Below are positions 1 to 8,225 of a stretch of DNA of 64,000 nt, one piece after another. Each line of letters opens with the position of its first letter. The first letter of the stretch is position 1. The translations under genes and the position numbers were made by a program. The stretch spans positions 496,001 through 560,000 of the forward strand of contig NZ_FOIS01000001.1 in assembly GCF_900110455.1 (NCBI RefSeq), written 5' to 3'. The stretch comes from Natrinema salifodinae. Lineage in GTDB: Archaea > Halobacteriota > Halobacteria > Halobacteriales > Natrialbaceae. The notes under the pieces are model-generated. The model saw only the letters and a list, made by a program, of their open reading frames with translations. It searched no databases and was not told the origin of the DNA.

Positions 1-480
1 GGCGAGTTCGGCGTCCTGCGGTCGGGATTGAACTACAATTACTCCTGGAAGATCTACGCGGTCCGGCGACTGCGCCACGAGCACGAGGACGGTCTCGACG
101 AGGACGAACTGGCAGCCTTCGAGGAGTTGATCGACAGTCTAACGCTGTTCAGGCCGGCACTCGAGCACTTCAAATCGCTATATTTCCAGTGGGAGTTGGT
201 CCATCTCACGCGGTCGATACTGTACGCCGGGTTGCCAGGCGTCGTCGCCGCGACGGCGACGGTGCTCTACCTCGATCAGGAGTCGGTTCCGGAGACGACG
301 CTCGGCGTCGATAACCTGGTGTGGGTCGTCAGCGGCAGTGCGACGCTCGCGCTCGTCCCGTTCTTCCTGTTGGCGGCCTACGTCCTGCGGATCGCGACCA
401 TTTCGAAGCGAACCGGCTCGCTCGGTCCCTTCATCCTCCGACGCGCGGAACGGACGTCGGCGATCGACTGGGACGAGTAG
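1..480 (+). CDS. Two-pass membrane protein, 5' end outside window (hypothetical)
   Basis: The frame is open from the first base of the window to the TAG at 478-480, so the true start probably lies upstream. The first in-window candidate is a TTG at 28, which is a poor start choice. The visible part begins with a charged Glu/Asp-rich stretch and then has two clear hydrophobic segments, about residues 60-82 and 97-122 counted from that TTG. The C-terminus is short and charged. I recognise no domain and propose no function. The following 244 bases up to the glycosidase hold no gene I can support. Confidence 0.55.
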   Translation, partial: GEFGVLRSGLNYNYSWKIYAVRRLRHEHEDGLDEDELAAFEELIDSLTLFRPALEHFKSLYFQWELVHLTRSILYAGLPGVVAATATVLYLDQESVPETTLGVDNLVWVVSGSATLALVPFFLLAAYVLRIATISKRTGSLGPFILRRAERTSAIDWDE

Positions 481-689
481 GTGCAACGACGCACGGGACG
501 AATCGATCGTGACGTCGCGGCGGGGACGCTGCGGCTCGAGTCGATGAGGTCCGATTCGGACCGAGCGAGACCGTTCCGCGACCGATACCCGATCCCTCTC
601 GAGACGAATCGCGGCTATCGACGGCTAGCCCGGTCGTATCCGCTTCGTATCTCGACCGTACTCCTGCTATCAACTACATATATAGCGAA

Positions 690-698
690 TATTTATTA
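690..698 (+). promoter_or_regulatory. TATA box of the family 3 glycosidase gene
   Basis: TATTTATTA is centred 31 bases before the ATG at 725 in an AT-rich island (672-700) within GC-rich DNA. The spacing fits a leaderless haloarchaeal transcript. A second AT-rich word, TACATATATAG, lies just upstream at about 676-686. I do not see the ACAACA-type inverted repeat of this sugar block here. Confidence 0.6.
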
Positions 699-724
699 TG
701 GTCCGAGTTGCGTAACCAGTCCGT

Positions 725-3259
725 ATGGTAAATGGTAACTCACACGGGGACGGATCTGAACCGGTCGACGAATCGCGGCGGACGTTTATGAGGGCGACCG
801 GCGCCGCGACGGCGGCGTCGGCGGTGGGTCTCGGGGCGAACGGCGCGGCGGCGGACGGCGGCCGCCGAGAGATCGATCGGATACTCGACGAACTGACGCT
901 CGAGCAGAAAGTCGGCCAGATGACTCAGGTCGCGATCGACGATCTCGGCGAGGGGTTCGGGCCCGAGACCGCGTTCGACGACCACGACAACGCGGACACG
1001 CTCGGCGACCTGTTCACGGAGCTCCACGTCGGATCGATCCTCAACGGCGGCGCGTCGGGGCCGACGTTCGACGGCGAGGAGTACGTCGCCGGTCTGAACG
1101 CCCTCCAGAAGTTCAACGTCGAGCACAACGGCACGGGGATTCCGTTCGTCTGGGGCGGCGACTCCCTCCACGGGAATACCTTGCTCGACGGCTGTACGAG
1201 CTTCCCCCAGCGGCTCAATATGGGCGTGACCCGCGACGTCGACCTGGTCGAGGCGGCGGCGATCCACACCGGAAACGAGATCGCGGCGATGGGCGGCCAC
1301 TGGATCTTCGGGCCGACGGTCGACCTGCTGCGGGACATGCGCTGGGGCCGGTACTTCGAGGGCCACAGCGAGGACTCGATGCTGTTGGGTGAGCTGGCCA
1401 AGGCGCGAGCGCGCGGGTTCGAGCGCAACGGCCGCGTCGCCGCGACGGTCAAGCACTTCGCCGGCTACGGGACGCCCAACACCGGCAAGGACCGCGCCCA
1501 CGCCCGGACGTCGATGCGCGACCTCCGCACCAGACAGCTCCCAGCCTACCGACGCGCGCTCGAGGAGGCGAAGACGGTAATGGTCAACAGCGGCGCGGTC
1601 AACGGCAAGCCCGCCCACGTCTCCCACTGGCTGCTGACGCAGGTGCTGCGGGAGCGGTTCGGCTTCGATGGGGTCGTCCTCACCGACTGGGACGACTTCG
1701 AGCGGCTCATCTCCAACCACGAGTACCTGCCCGACACGGAGTCGGGCTGGCGCCAGGCGATCAAGCAGGGGATCGAGGCCGGTATTGATATGCACATGTG
1801 CGGGGGCGAGACGCCGCCGACGGCGTTCATCGAGACGACGATCGACCTGGTCGAGAGCGGCGAGCTCTCGGAGGCGCGCATCGACGAGTCAGTCCGGCGC
1901 ATCCTCGAACTCAAGCGGGAGCTCGGCCTGTTCGAGACCCCCTCCGTCGACGAGGGCGAAATCGGCGACCTCGTCGGCGGCGCGCGGGACGTCTCCGAGC
2001 GACTCGCCAAGGAGTCGCTGGTCCTGCTGCAAAACGAGGACGACGCGCTGCCCCTCTCGGGCGGCGAGGAGGTGTTACTGACCGGGCCAGGCGTCGAGGA
2101 CGGGACGCCGAACCGGTTCCTGATGCAACACGGCGGCTGGACGCTCGGCTGGCAGGGGATCGAGGACGGCGACCTGACCGCGGACGGCCCGCGACCGCGC
2201 CAGAACACCATCGCGGGCGAACTCGAGGCGCGACTCGGCGACCGGCTCACGCACGTCCCGACCGAGTTCCGCGCGGCGCCCTACGAGAGCATCTTCGAGA
2301 ACTTCGACAACGGCTTCTTCGACGTCACCGACGAGCAGGAGGCGGCGATCGCCGACGCCGCCGGGACCGCGGAGACGGTCGTCGTCGTGCTCGGCGAGGG
2401 GCCGCACAACGAGGGCTTCGGCGACCGGGACAAGATGCGCTTCCCCGAGGCCCAGCGGGACCTGGTCGAACTCGTGGACGCGGAGACGGGCGACGATGCG
2501 ACGCTCGTCGGCGTCGTCCTCGCCGGGAGCCCGCGGGGCACGCAGGAGACGTTCGAGCACCTCGACGCGGTCCTCTTCGCCGGCCAGCCGGGCAGCGACG
2601 CCGGCGTCGCGGTCACGGAGACGCTGTTCGGCGACTACAACCCCTCCGGGAAGTTGCCGTTCACCTGGGAGGCGAACGTCGGTCACGTGCCGCAGTTCTA
2701 CGACGAGTACCCACCCCGACAGTCCGTCGGCGCCGAGGACGGCACGGTCCAGTACGAGTTCGGCCACGGGCTCTCGTACACCGACTGGGAGTACTCGGGA
2801 CTCGATCTGTCCCGGGAGACGATCGGGAAGCCCTCCGCGAAGACGTCCGTCACCGCGACAGTGACCGTCGAAAACACCGGTGATGTGGCCGGCGAGCACA
2901 TCGTCGAGGTCTACAACACCGAGTCCTACGGGTCGGTGCTCCAGCCCCACCGCCGACTGCTGGGCTTCGAGCGCGTTCAGGTCGACGCCGGCGACGCCGA
3001 GACCGTCGCGATCGACCTCGATCTCTCGACGCTCGAGGTCGTGCCCGGGGACGTGCCCGGCCACCGGCGAAAGCTCGTCGAACCAGGCGAGTACGAGATC
3101 GCCGTCGGCGACGAGACGGCGACGCTGACGGTACGGAACGCGGGGACCATCACCGACCCCGAACCGATGCCGGGCCGGTACGACATCGACGCCAACGGCG
3201 ACGAGGACCTCGACGACGTCATGGAGCTGTACCGCCGGATCAAGCGCCGGGAACGATGA
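725..3259 (+). CDS. Tat-exported glycoside hydrolase family 3 (beta-glucosidase type) with dockerin-like tail
   Basis: This is a glycosidase expected to remove beta-linked sugar residues outside the cell. The 844-residue product starts with a Tat signal (SRRTFMRATG, Arg 18-19) followed by an Ala-rich hydrophobic stretch. The GH3 barrel follows, with KHFAGYG and the nucleophile motif GVVLTDWDDF; Asp321 is the expected catalytic residue. The alpha/beta second domain (about 420-680) and a fibronectin III-like domain (about 700-810) complete the BglX-type layout. The last 25 residues include DANGDEDLDDV, which resembles one dockerin/EF-hand repeat but is about two residues short of the normal loop. 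The TATA box at 690-698 supports the start at 725. It precedes a sugar transporter block, so it probably supplies the imported sugar. Beta-glucosidase versus beta-xylosidase specificity cannot be decided here. Confidence 0.9.
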   Translation: MVNGNSHGDGSEPVDESRRTFMRATGAATAASAVGLGANGAAADGGRREIDRILDELTLEQKVGQMTQVAIDDLGEGFGPETAFDDHDNADTLGDLFTELHVGSILNGGASGPTFDGEEYVAGLNALQKFNVEHNGTGIPFVWGGDSLHGNTLLDGCTSFPQRLNMGVTRDVDLVEAAAIHTGNEIAAMGGHWIFGPTVDLLRDMRWGRYFEGHSEDSMLLGELAKARARGFERNGRVAATVKHFAGYGTPNTGKDRAHARTSMRDLRTRQLPAYRRALEEAKTVMVNSGAVNGKPAHVSHWLLTQVLRERFGFDGVVLTDWDDFERLISNHEYLPDTESGWRQAIKQGIEAGIDMHMCGGETPPTAFIETTIDLVESGELSEARIDESVRRILELKRELGLFETPSVDEGEIGDLVGGARDVSERLAKESLVLLQNEDDALPLSGGEEVLLTGPGVEDGTPNRFLMQHGGWTLGWQGIEDGDLTADGPRPRQNTIAGELEARLGDRLTHVPTEFRAAPYESIFENFDNGFFDVTDEQEAAIADAAGTAETVVVVLGEGPHNEGFGDRDKMRFPEAQRDLVELVDAETGDDATLVGVVLAGSPRGTQETFEHLDAVLFAGQPGSDAGVAVTETLFGDYNPSGKLPFTWEANVGHVPQFYDEYPPRQSVGAEDGTVQYEFGHGLSYTDWEYSGLDLSRETIGKPSAKTSVTATVTVENTGDVAGEHIVEVYNTESYGSVLQPHRRLLGFERVQVDAGDAETVAIDLDLSTLEVVPGDVPGHRRKLVEPGEYEIAVGDETATLTVRNAGTITDPEPMPGRYDIDANGDEDLDDVMELYRRIKRRER

Positions 3260-3296
3260 GCGATCGACGAGCGAACGCCGCCAGGCGCGCCGGCGG

Positions 3297-4202
3297 TCAG
3301 TCGTAGGTGAACAGGCGGACGTCGCAGTCCGGACACGCCAGTTTCGCCGGGGGCGTCGAGCTGATCGGCGTCACCTCGCCGCAACAGGTCGACCGCGTGA
3401 CGGTCAGGTCGCCGTCACAGAGCGGACACTCTGCGAGGAGCGACCGCAGCGGCTGCCCGGCGGCAATGCGAACGGCCGGATTGTCGATCCGAGACTCGAG
3501 GGCGCGGGCGGCGGCGAGTTCGGCGACGGCGACCGCTTCGCGGAGCGAGGCAGTTCTCCCGGCCGGCCCCTCGCCTTCGAGGCGGACGGTCGAGGCTCGG
3601 CCGCGCCAGTTGCGGCCGACCCGCGCGTCGATCGAGGACTCGGTCAGTTCGTCCGCCGCAGCAGCAAGTTCGTCGAGATCGCACCCGCGGAGCCGCATCA
3701 TCTCGCGGCGCCATTCGGTTCGGAACGAGTTGTCGAGGACCAGGTCGTCGCCCGCCGGGACGACCGCGCCGGCCTCGATCAGCGCGGTGACGACGGCCTC
3801 GCCTGACGGGGGCTCCGTCTCGGTCTCGGCGGGTCGGCTTTCGTCTCTGTCTCCGGTTTCGCTCCCGGTTCCGTCGCCGTTTCCTGCACCGGCGGCCGCG
3901 ACGCCGGCGTCCGACAGCGAGCCGCGACCGCGCTCGTCGCCGTGATCGAACGGGTCGACCGGCAGCGAGAGCGCGGCGACCAGGCGAGGCGCGAACCGGG
4001 GCGTGTACGGGACGAGGTAGCCGCGGAGGCCGATCGCCGCGGCACCACCGAGAGCGACGAGTGCGGCCGCGACCCGCCGACCGGTGATCGTCAGAAGACC
4101 GATGGCGAGCGACAGCACGACGCCGTTCGCGACCGTACACGGCCAGCAACGGTCGTCGCCGGTGGTCGCCGGCCGTCGGATCCGGTCGAGTAACGTTGAC
4201 AT
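3297..4202 (-). CDS. Membrane protein with zinc-ribbon-like ends (hypothetical)
   Basis: The 301-residue product has an N-terminal CWPC pair, two hydrophobic helices at about residues 25-42 and 45-65, and a long acidic and Thr-rich linker (about 90-125). The soluble C-terminal half carries cysteine pairs (CPLC, CC, CPDC) typical of a zinc ribbon. I know no named family for it. The ATG at 4202 is preceded on its own strand by an AT-rich ATATTC box (about 4230-4237), about 30 bases upstream, which suits a leaderless start. It is divergent from the TrmB-type regulator at 4397. Its link to sugar use is only positional. Confidence 0.65.
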   Translation of the reverse strand: MSTLLDRIRRPATTGDDRCWPCTVANGVVLSLAIGLLTITGRRVAAALVALGGAAAIGLRGYLVPYTPRFAPRLVAALSLPVDPFDHGDERGRGSLSDAGVAAAGAGNGDGTGSETGDRDESRPAETETEPPSGEAVVTALIEAGAVVPAGDDLVLDNSFRTEWRREMMRLRGCDLDELAAAADELTESSIDARVGRNWRGRASTVRLEGEGPAGRTASLREAVAVAELAAARALESRIDNPAVRIAAGQPLRSLLAECPLCDGDLTVTRSTCCGEVTPISSTPPAKLACPDCDVRLFTYD

Positions 4203-4259
4203 CAGACAGTGGTTTCGCCTCGGTCGCCTTGAATATCGCCCCCACGGATACGCTTTTTT

Positions 4260-4273
4260 ACAACGGGTGTTAT
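4260..4273. promoter_or_regulatory. Inverted repeat site A, candidate TrmB-type operator (autoregulatory)
   Basis: ACAACGGGTGTTAT matches the consensus ACAACA-N2-TGTTGT at 10 of 12 half-site positions. It overlaps the TATA-like stretch GTTATATTC that could drive the TrmB-family gene at 4397. A regulator bound here would be expected to block its own promoter. Related sites are at 5685-5698 and 13065-13078. The assignment to this regulator is an inference. Confidence 0.45.
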
Positions 4274-4396
4274 ATTCGGTTAGGATGTCACGAAACCCGA
4301 CGAACGGACGGCTGGGGACGATTCGCGATCGCTCGCGGCCCGCGGAGGGATCGACGCGGGCCGGACGACCGCTCCGTCCGCCGGCGGTGATCGACG

Positions 4397-5470
4397 ATGG
4401 ACGGTGACGAACTGATCGCGACCCTCGAGGACGCGGGACTCTCGCCGTACCAGGCGGACGCGTTCGTCACGCTGCTGGAACTGGGTTCGGCCTCCGCGAC
4501 GGACGTGGCGGAGGCCAGTTCCGTCCCGGATCCGCGGATTTACGACGTGTTGCGCGGGCTCGAGGAGAAGGGGTACGTCGAGACCTACGAACAGGACAGC
4601 CTCCACGCTCGCGCCCACGATCCCGCGGACGTGCTGGCCGACCTCCGGTCGCGGGCGAACCGCTTCGAGACGGCGGCCGACGAGATCGAGGACCGCTGGA
4701 GTCGTCCGGACCTCGAGGATCACAAAGTCAGCATCGTCAAGCGCCTGGACACGGTCCTGACGCGGGCCGACGAACTGATTCGGTCGGCCGCGAATCAGGT
4801 TCAGATTGGGCTGACGCCCGCCCAGTTCGACGACCTGGCGCCGGCGCTCGCGGCGGCCCGCGAGAACGGCGTCGACGTCAAGGTCTGTCTCGTCCCGCCG
4901 ATCGACGAGGAGCCGTCGCTCCCGTCGACCGAGACGCTGTCCGAGACGTGTACGGAGGCTCGGTACCGCGAACTCCCATCGCCGTTCGTGGCGCTCGTCG
5001 ACAGGACGTGGACCTGTTTCTCGCCCCACGGCGGCTCGACGAACGAGTACGGCGTCATCGTCAACGATCGGACTCACGCCTACGTCTTCAACTGGTACTT
5101 CCTCACCTGCCTCTGGGAGATCCACGAGCCGATCTACTCGGCCCGCGACGACGAGCCGCCGATCACGTACGTCGACATCCGGCGGTGTCTCCGCGACGTC
5201 GAGCCGCTGCTCGCCGAGGGACGGACGATCGAGGCCACCGTTGCCGGGTTCGAGACGGACGCGGGACGCGAGGTGACCCGCCGCGGGACGATCACTGACG
5301 TCACCTACGGCGAACACCCGGCAAACGGCGACCGAACGCCGCTCTCGCATCTCGCCGGCGAGGCCTCGCTGACGATCGCGACCGACGACGGCACGCACAC
5401 CGTCGGGGGGTGGGGCGCGATGCTCGAGGACTACGAAGCCAGGCGGATCACGATCGAAGCGATCGACTGA
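4397..5470 (+). CDS. TrmB-family sugar-responsive transcriptional regulator
   Basis: This is a DNA-binding regulator of sugar genes. Residues 1-75 form the TrmB-type winged helix-turn-helix (LSPYQADAFVTLLELG, then SSVPDPRIYDVLRGLEEKGY). A coiled segment follows, then the phospholipase-D-like effector domain (about 100-250) and the C-terminal beta domain ending in GWGAMLEDYEARR. The length of 357 residues is normal for the haloarchaeal members. An in-frame TGA nine bases upstream fixes the ATG at 4397 as the first possible start. About 120 bases of leader separate it from the candidate promoter at site A. It lies immediately before the sugar ABC transporter operon, so it is the likely local controller. 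The ligand is unknown. Confidence 0.88.
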   Translation: MDGDELIATLEDAGLSPYQADAFVTLLELGSASATDVAEASSVPDPRIYDVLRGLEEKGYVETYEQDSLHARAHDPADVLADLRSRANRFETAADEIEDRWSRPDLEDHKVSIVKRLDTVLTRADELIRSAANQVQIGLTPAQFDDLAPALAAARENGVDVKVCLVPPIDEEPSLPSTETLSETCTEARYRELPSPFVALVDRTWTCFSPHGGSTNEYGVIVNDRTHAYVFNWYFLTCLWEIHEPIYSARDDEPPITYVDIRRCLRDVEPLLAEGRTIEATVAGFETDAGREVTRRGTITDVTYGEHPANGDRTPLSHLAGEASLTIATDDGTHTVGGWGAMLEDYEARRITIEAID

Positions 5471-5684
5471 TCGCCGGTTCCGGACCCCGACGGATTCCGA
5501 CGACGCCATTTTTCCGCCGTTTTCAGCCGTCACTGCTGTTTTACCGCCTTTATCGGTTCCATCGTCTCTGCTTTCCCAGTCGAGGAGCCGCTCGTCGGTC
5601 ACAGCCGTCGCATCCGAATTGAACGAGACCGATCGGACGGCGCGCAGTCCGCAGATCGGCCCGTACGGCCGCTGTTCTCCGTTA

Positions 5685-5698
5685 ACAACACCTGTTGT
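5685..5698. promoter_or_regulatory. Inverted repeat site B, perfect ACAACA-N2-TGTTGT
   Basis: ACAACACCTGTTGT is a perfect 6+2+6 inverted repeat. It lies about 14 bases upstream of the TATA box of the ABC transporter operon. Upstream placement is where an archaeal activator of the TrmB family would sit, whereas site A overlaps a core promoter. Both readings are inference from position. Confidence 0.55.
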
Positions 5699-5711
5699 AC
5701 TCTGTCCATTA

Positions 5712-5720
5712 ATTATATAC
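5712..5720 (+). promoter_or_regulatory. TATA box of the sugar ABC transporter operon
   Basis: ATTATATAC is centred about 29 bases before the ATG at 5745. This spacing supports a leaderless transcript and selects 5745 as the start of the binding protein over the longer open frame that begins at 5619. Confidence 0.6.
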
Positions 5721-5744
5721 CGAATGAATATCATAGTCTTTTAT

Positions 5745-7214
5745 ATGAGTGATAGACACTCACACGGGAGCGGTCGTACCGACTCGAGCGTTTCGCGACG
5801 AACGTTCGTCAAAGCGGCCGGCGCGAGCGGGGCGACGGTCGGCCTGGCCGGCTGTATCTACGGCGACGAGACGTCCGGAGATGCTGTCGTCTGGGGATTC
5901 GACCCGAACGCCGCGGACGCGGTCGGCGACGAAATCGTCGACCTCGTGCAGGAGAGCGGCGCCGACGGGGTCGACATCGAGCTGCGATCCGGCGACGAGG
6001 AGACGGACGACCGACGAAACGCGTACACGAATCTGCTGGAGGCCGGCGAGACGCAACCGGACCTGTTCCTCATGGACAACGGCTGGCTGAACACCTTCAT
6101 CCAGCGCGGGCACGTTGCGAACCTGAGCGACGAACTCGACGACGACGAGCTCTCGACGGTCGAGGACGAGTACTTCGAGTCGTTTACCGCAACGGCTCGC
6201 GATCCGAGTACCGACGATCTGTACGGCGTCCCGATGTTTCCGGACTACCCGACGATGCAGTACCGGAAGGACTACGCCCGGGCGGCCGGCTACGACGAGA
6301 GCGACTTCGAGGCGTGGGCGACCGAGCCGATGACCTGGTCGGAGTGGGCCGAGATCACTGCGGAGATCGTCGACGCCTCCGACGCGAGTTACGGGCTCGC
6401 GACCCAGTGGGACCAGTACGAGGGGACGGCCTGCTGTACGTGGAACGAGGTCATGTCCTCGTTCGGCGGCGCCTACTTCGGCGGCTTCGATAACCTGTTC
6501 GGCACCGTCGGCGACCGACCGGTGACCGTCGACGAACCGGAGTTCGTCGAGGGGCTGCGGATGATGCGCACGTTCGTCGCCGACGAAGCGGACGACTACA
6601 CTCTGGAGGACGAGTACCCGCTCGGGCTCGCGACCTCGGACATTACCTCCTGGACGGAGGAAGACGCCCGAGAAGCCATCCTCGAGGGCGAAGCGGTCAT
6701 GCAGCGCAACTGGCCCTACGCCATCAACATGAACGTCGACGAGGCCGACGACCCGGTCCCGGTCGAGGACTACGGCGCGATGCCGATCCCCTACGGCGTG
6801 ACCGAGGACGAGGCCGCCCAGCCCGGCACCGGCGGCACGACGGCCGCGCTCGGCGGCTGGCACCTCGTGCTCAACCCCAACTCCGAACGCAAAGAGGAGG
6901 CCCTCGAGGTCGTCCGCGCCACGATGACCGACGAGTTCAACCTCGGCATGTTCGACCTCTGGGGCTGGATCCCGCCGAAGCCGGCCCTGTTCGACGCCGA
7001 GGAGGTCGAGCAGTCCGAGCCGATGGGCAACTACATGGACACGCTCCGGGTCGCCGGTGAGAACGCGATGCCGCGTCCGGTGACGCCGGTCTGGACGAAC
7101 CAGTCCAGCCGCATCGCCGAGGAAGTCAACCTCGCCGTCGCCGGGGACAAGGCACCGGATCAGGCGGCCGCGGATCTCCAGCACGGCCTCGAAGAGATCG
7201 AAGACCAAGGATGA
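5745..7214 (+). CDS. Sugar ABC transporter substrate-binding lipoprotein (CUT1 type)
   Basis: This is the extracellular sugar-binding component of an importer. The 489-residue product begins with a Tat signal (SRRTFVKAAG, Arg 18-19) and a lipobox LAGC with the lipid-anchored Cys at residue 37. The mature protein has the family 1 binding-protein pattern: a DLFLMDNGW stretch, YGVPMFPDYPTMQYRKDY, and a C-terminal lobe with GGWHLVLNPNS. It is acidic throughout. The start at 5745 is set by the TATA box at 5712-5720. Its stop overlaps the next start by four bases (ATGA), so it is the first gene of an operon with two permeases and the ATPase. The likely ligand is an oligosaccharide or disaccharide, by context with the GH3 enzyme. 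The exact sugar is unknown. Confidence 0.9.
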   Translation: MSDRHSHGSGRTDSSVSRRTFVKAAGASGATVGLAGCIYGDETSGDAVVWGFDPNAADAVGDEIVDLVQESGADGVDIELRSGDEETDDRRNAYTNLLEAGETQPDLFLMDNGWLNTFIQRGHVANLSDELDDDELSTVEDEYFESFTATARDPSTDDLYGVPMFPDYPTMQYRKDYARAAGYDESDFEAWATEPMTWSEWAEITAEIVDASDASYGLATQWDQYEGTACCTWNEVMSSFGGAYFGGFDNLFGTVGDRPVTVDEPEFVEGLRMMRTFVADEADDYTLEDEYPLGLATSDITSWTEEDAREAILEGEAVMQRNWPYAINMNVDEADDPVPVEDYGAMPIPYGVTEDEAAQPGTGGTTAALGGWHLVLNPNSERKEEALEVVRATMTDEFNLGMFDLWGWIPPKPALFDAEEVEQSEPMGNYMDTLRVAGENAMPRPVTPVWTNQSSRIAEEVNLAVAGDKAPDQAAADLQHGLEEIEDQG

Positions 7215-8224
7215 GCACCGAAGACAAGGCGGCCGGTCCCACCAGGCGGTCGAACCGGACGGGACCGCTCGTCGCGATCACGCGCTGGATGGAGAACCTC
7301 GGCGAGACGGGGTTCGCGTACCTGCTGTTGACGCCGGTGTTCCTCCTGTTGGGTGCGGTCGCGCTCTACCCGCTCTTGCGGACGTTCGAGCTGTCGCTGT
7401 ACCGGAACGTGCTCTCGGAGCCGACGTTCGTCGGCCTGGCGAACTACGCGGACCTGGTCACCGGCGAGGCCGACCCGCGGTTCCCCGGGACGACCACGTT
7501 CCTCCCCGGCGTCAGCGTCGACGGGAGCGTCCCGTTCGTGCACTTCGACGGGCTGCTCCGGAGCGCGCTCGCGGTGACGGTCATCTTCACCGCCGTGAGC
7601 GTCTTCTTCGAGACGCTCATCGGCTTCGGCCAGGCGCTGGTCCTCGACCAGGATTTCCGGGGCCGGCGGTGGGTCCGCGCCGCGATCATCATCCCGTGGA
7701 CGATTCCGATTGTCATCCAGGGGATGATCTTCTTCCTGATGTTTCACCCCTCGGCCGGGTTCCTCGTGGAGCCGCTGTCGAACTGGGGACTCGTCGCATC
7801 GACCAACACCCTCAACGACCCGAAGAGTTCGCTGCTGATCATCACTGCAGCGGACATCTGGAAGACGTCGGCGTTCATGGCGCTGCTCATCCTGGCCGGG
7901 CTCCAGAGCATCGATCGCGGCCTCTACGACGTCGCCGAGGTCGCCGGCGCCACGAAGTGGCAGCAGTTCAAGCTGATCACGCTGCCGCTCGTGTTGCCGA
8001 CGCTCGGCATCGCGGTCCTGTTCCGGACGATCGACGCGATGCGGGTCTACGGCCTCATCGACTCGGTCGCGGGCTGTTCGACCGTCCCGTCGCTGTCGTG
8101 TATGGTCGTCTCGACGTTCAACACGAACCGCGGCATGGCGGCCGCGATCGCGTTCGTCACCGCGGGAATCATCGCCGTCGCCGTGCTGGGCGTGGTCTAC
8201 CAGCAGTACAAGGAGGGGTTCTAA
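7211..8224 (+). CDS. Sugar ABC transporter permease, MalF-like
   Basis: This inner-membrane subunit forms half of the import channel. The 337 residues include a first helix near residues 35-60, a periplasmic-type loop, and the binding-protein-dependent permease core. The EAA-type cytoplasmic loop (YDVAEVAGATKWQQFKLITLPLVLP) is clear and is the contact with the ATPase. It overlaps the binding-protein stop (ATGA at 7211) and is followed after one base by its partner permease. Such tight coupling suggests translational coupling in one operon. The length fits MalF-like proteins that lack the large third loop of the E. coli protein. Confidence 0.9.
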   Translation: MSTEDKAAGPTRRSNRTGPLVAITRWMENLGETGFAYLLLTPVFLLLGAVALYPLLRTFELSLYRNVLSEPTFVGLANYADLVTGEADPRFPGTTTFLPGVSVDGSVPFVHFDGLLRSALAVTVIFTAVSVFFETLIGFGQALVLDQDFRGRRWVRAAIIIPWTIPIVIQGMIFFLMFHPSAGFLVEPLSNWGLVASTNTLNDPKSSLLIITAADIWKTSAFMALLILAGLQSIDRGLYDVAEVAGATKWQQFKLITLPLVLPTLGIAVLFRTIDAMRVYGLIDSVAGCSTVPSLSCMVVSTFNTNRGMAAAIAFVTAGIIAVAVLGVVYQQYKEGF

Positions 8225-8225
8225 G

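Noticed and set aside
4280-5734. A 484-codon minus-strand frame opposite the TrmB-type gene
   Set aside because: It is rich in Arg and Val with no domain, antisense to a clear TrmB protein, and typical of a GC shadow.
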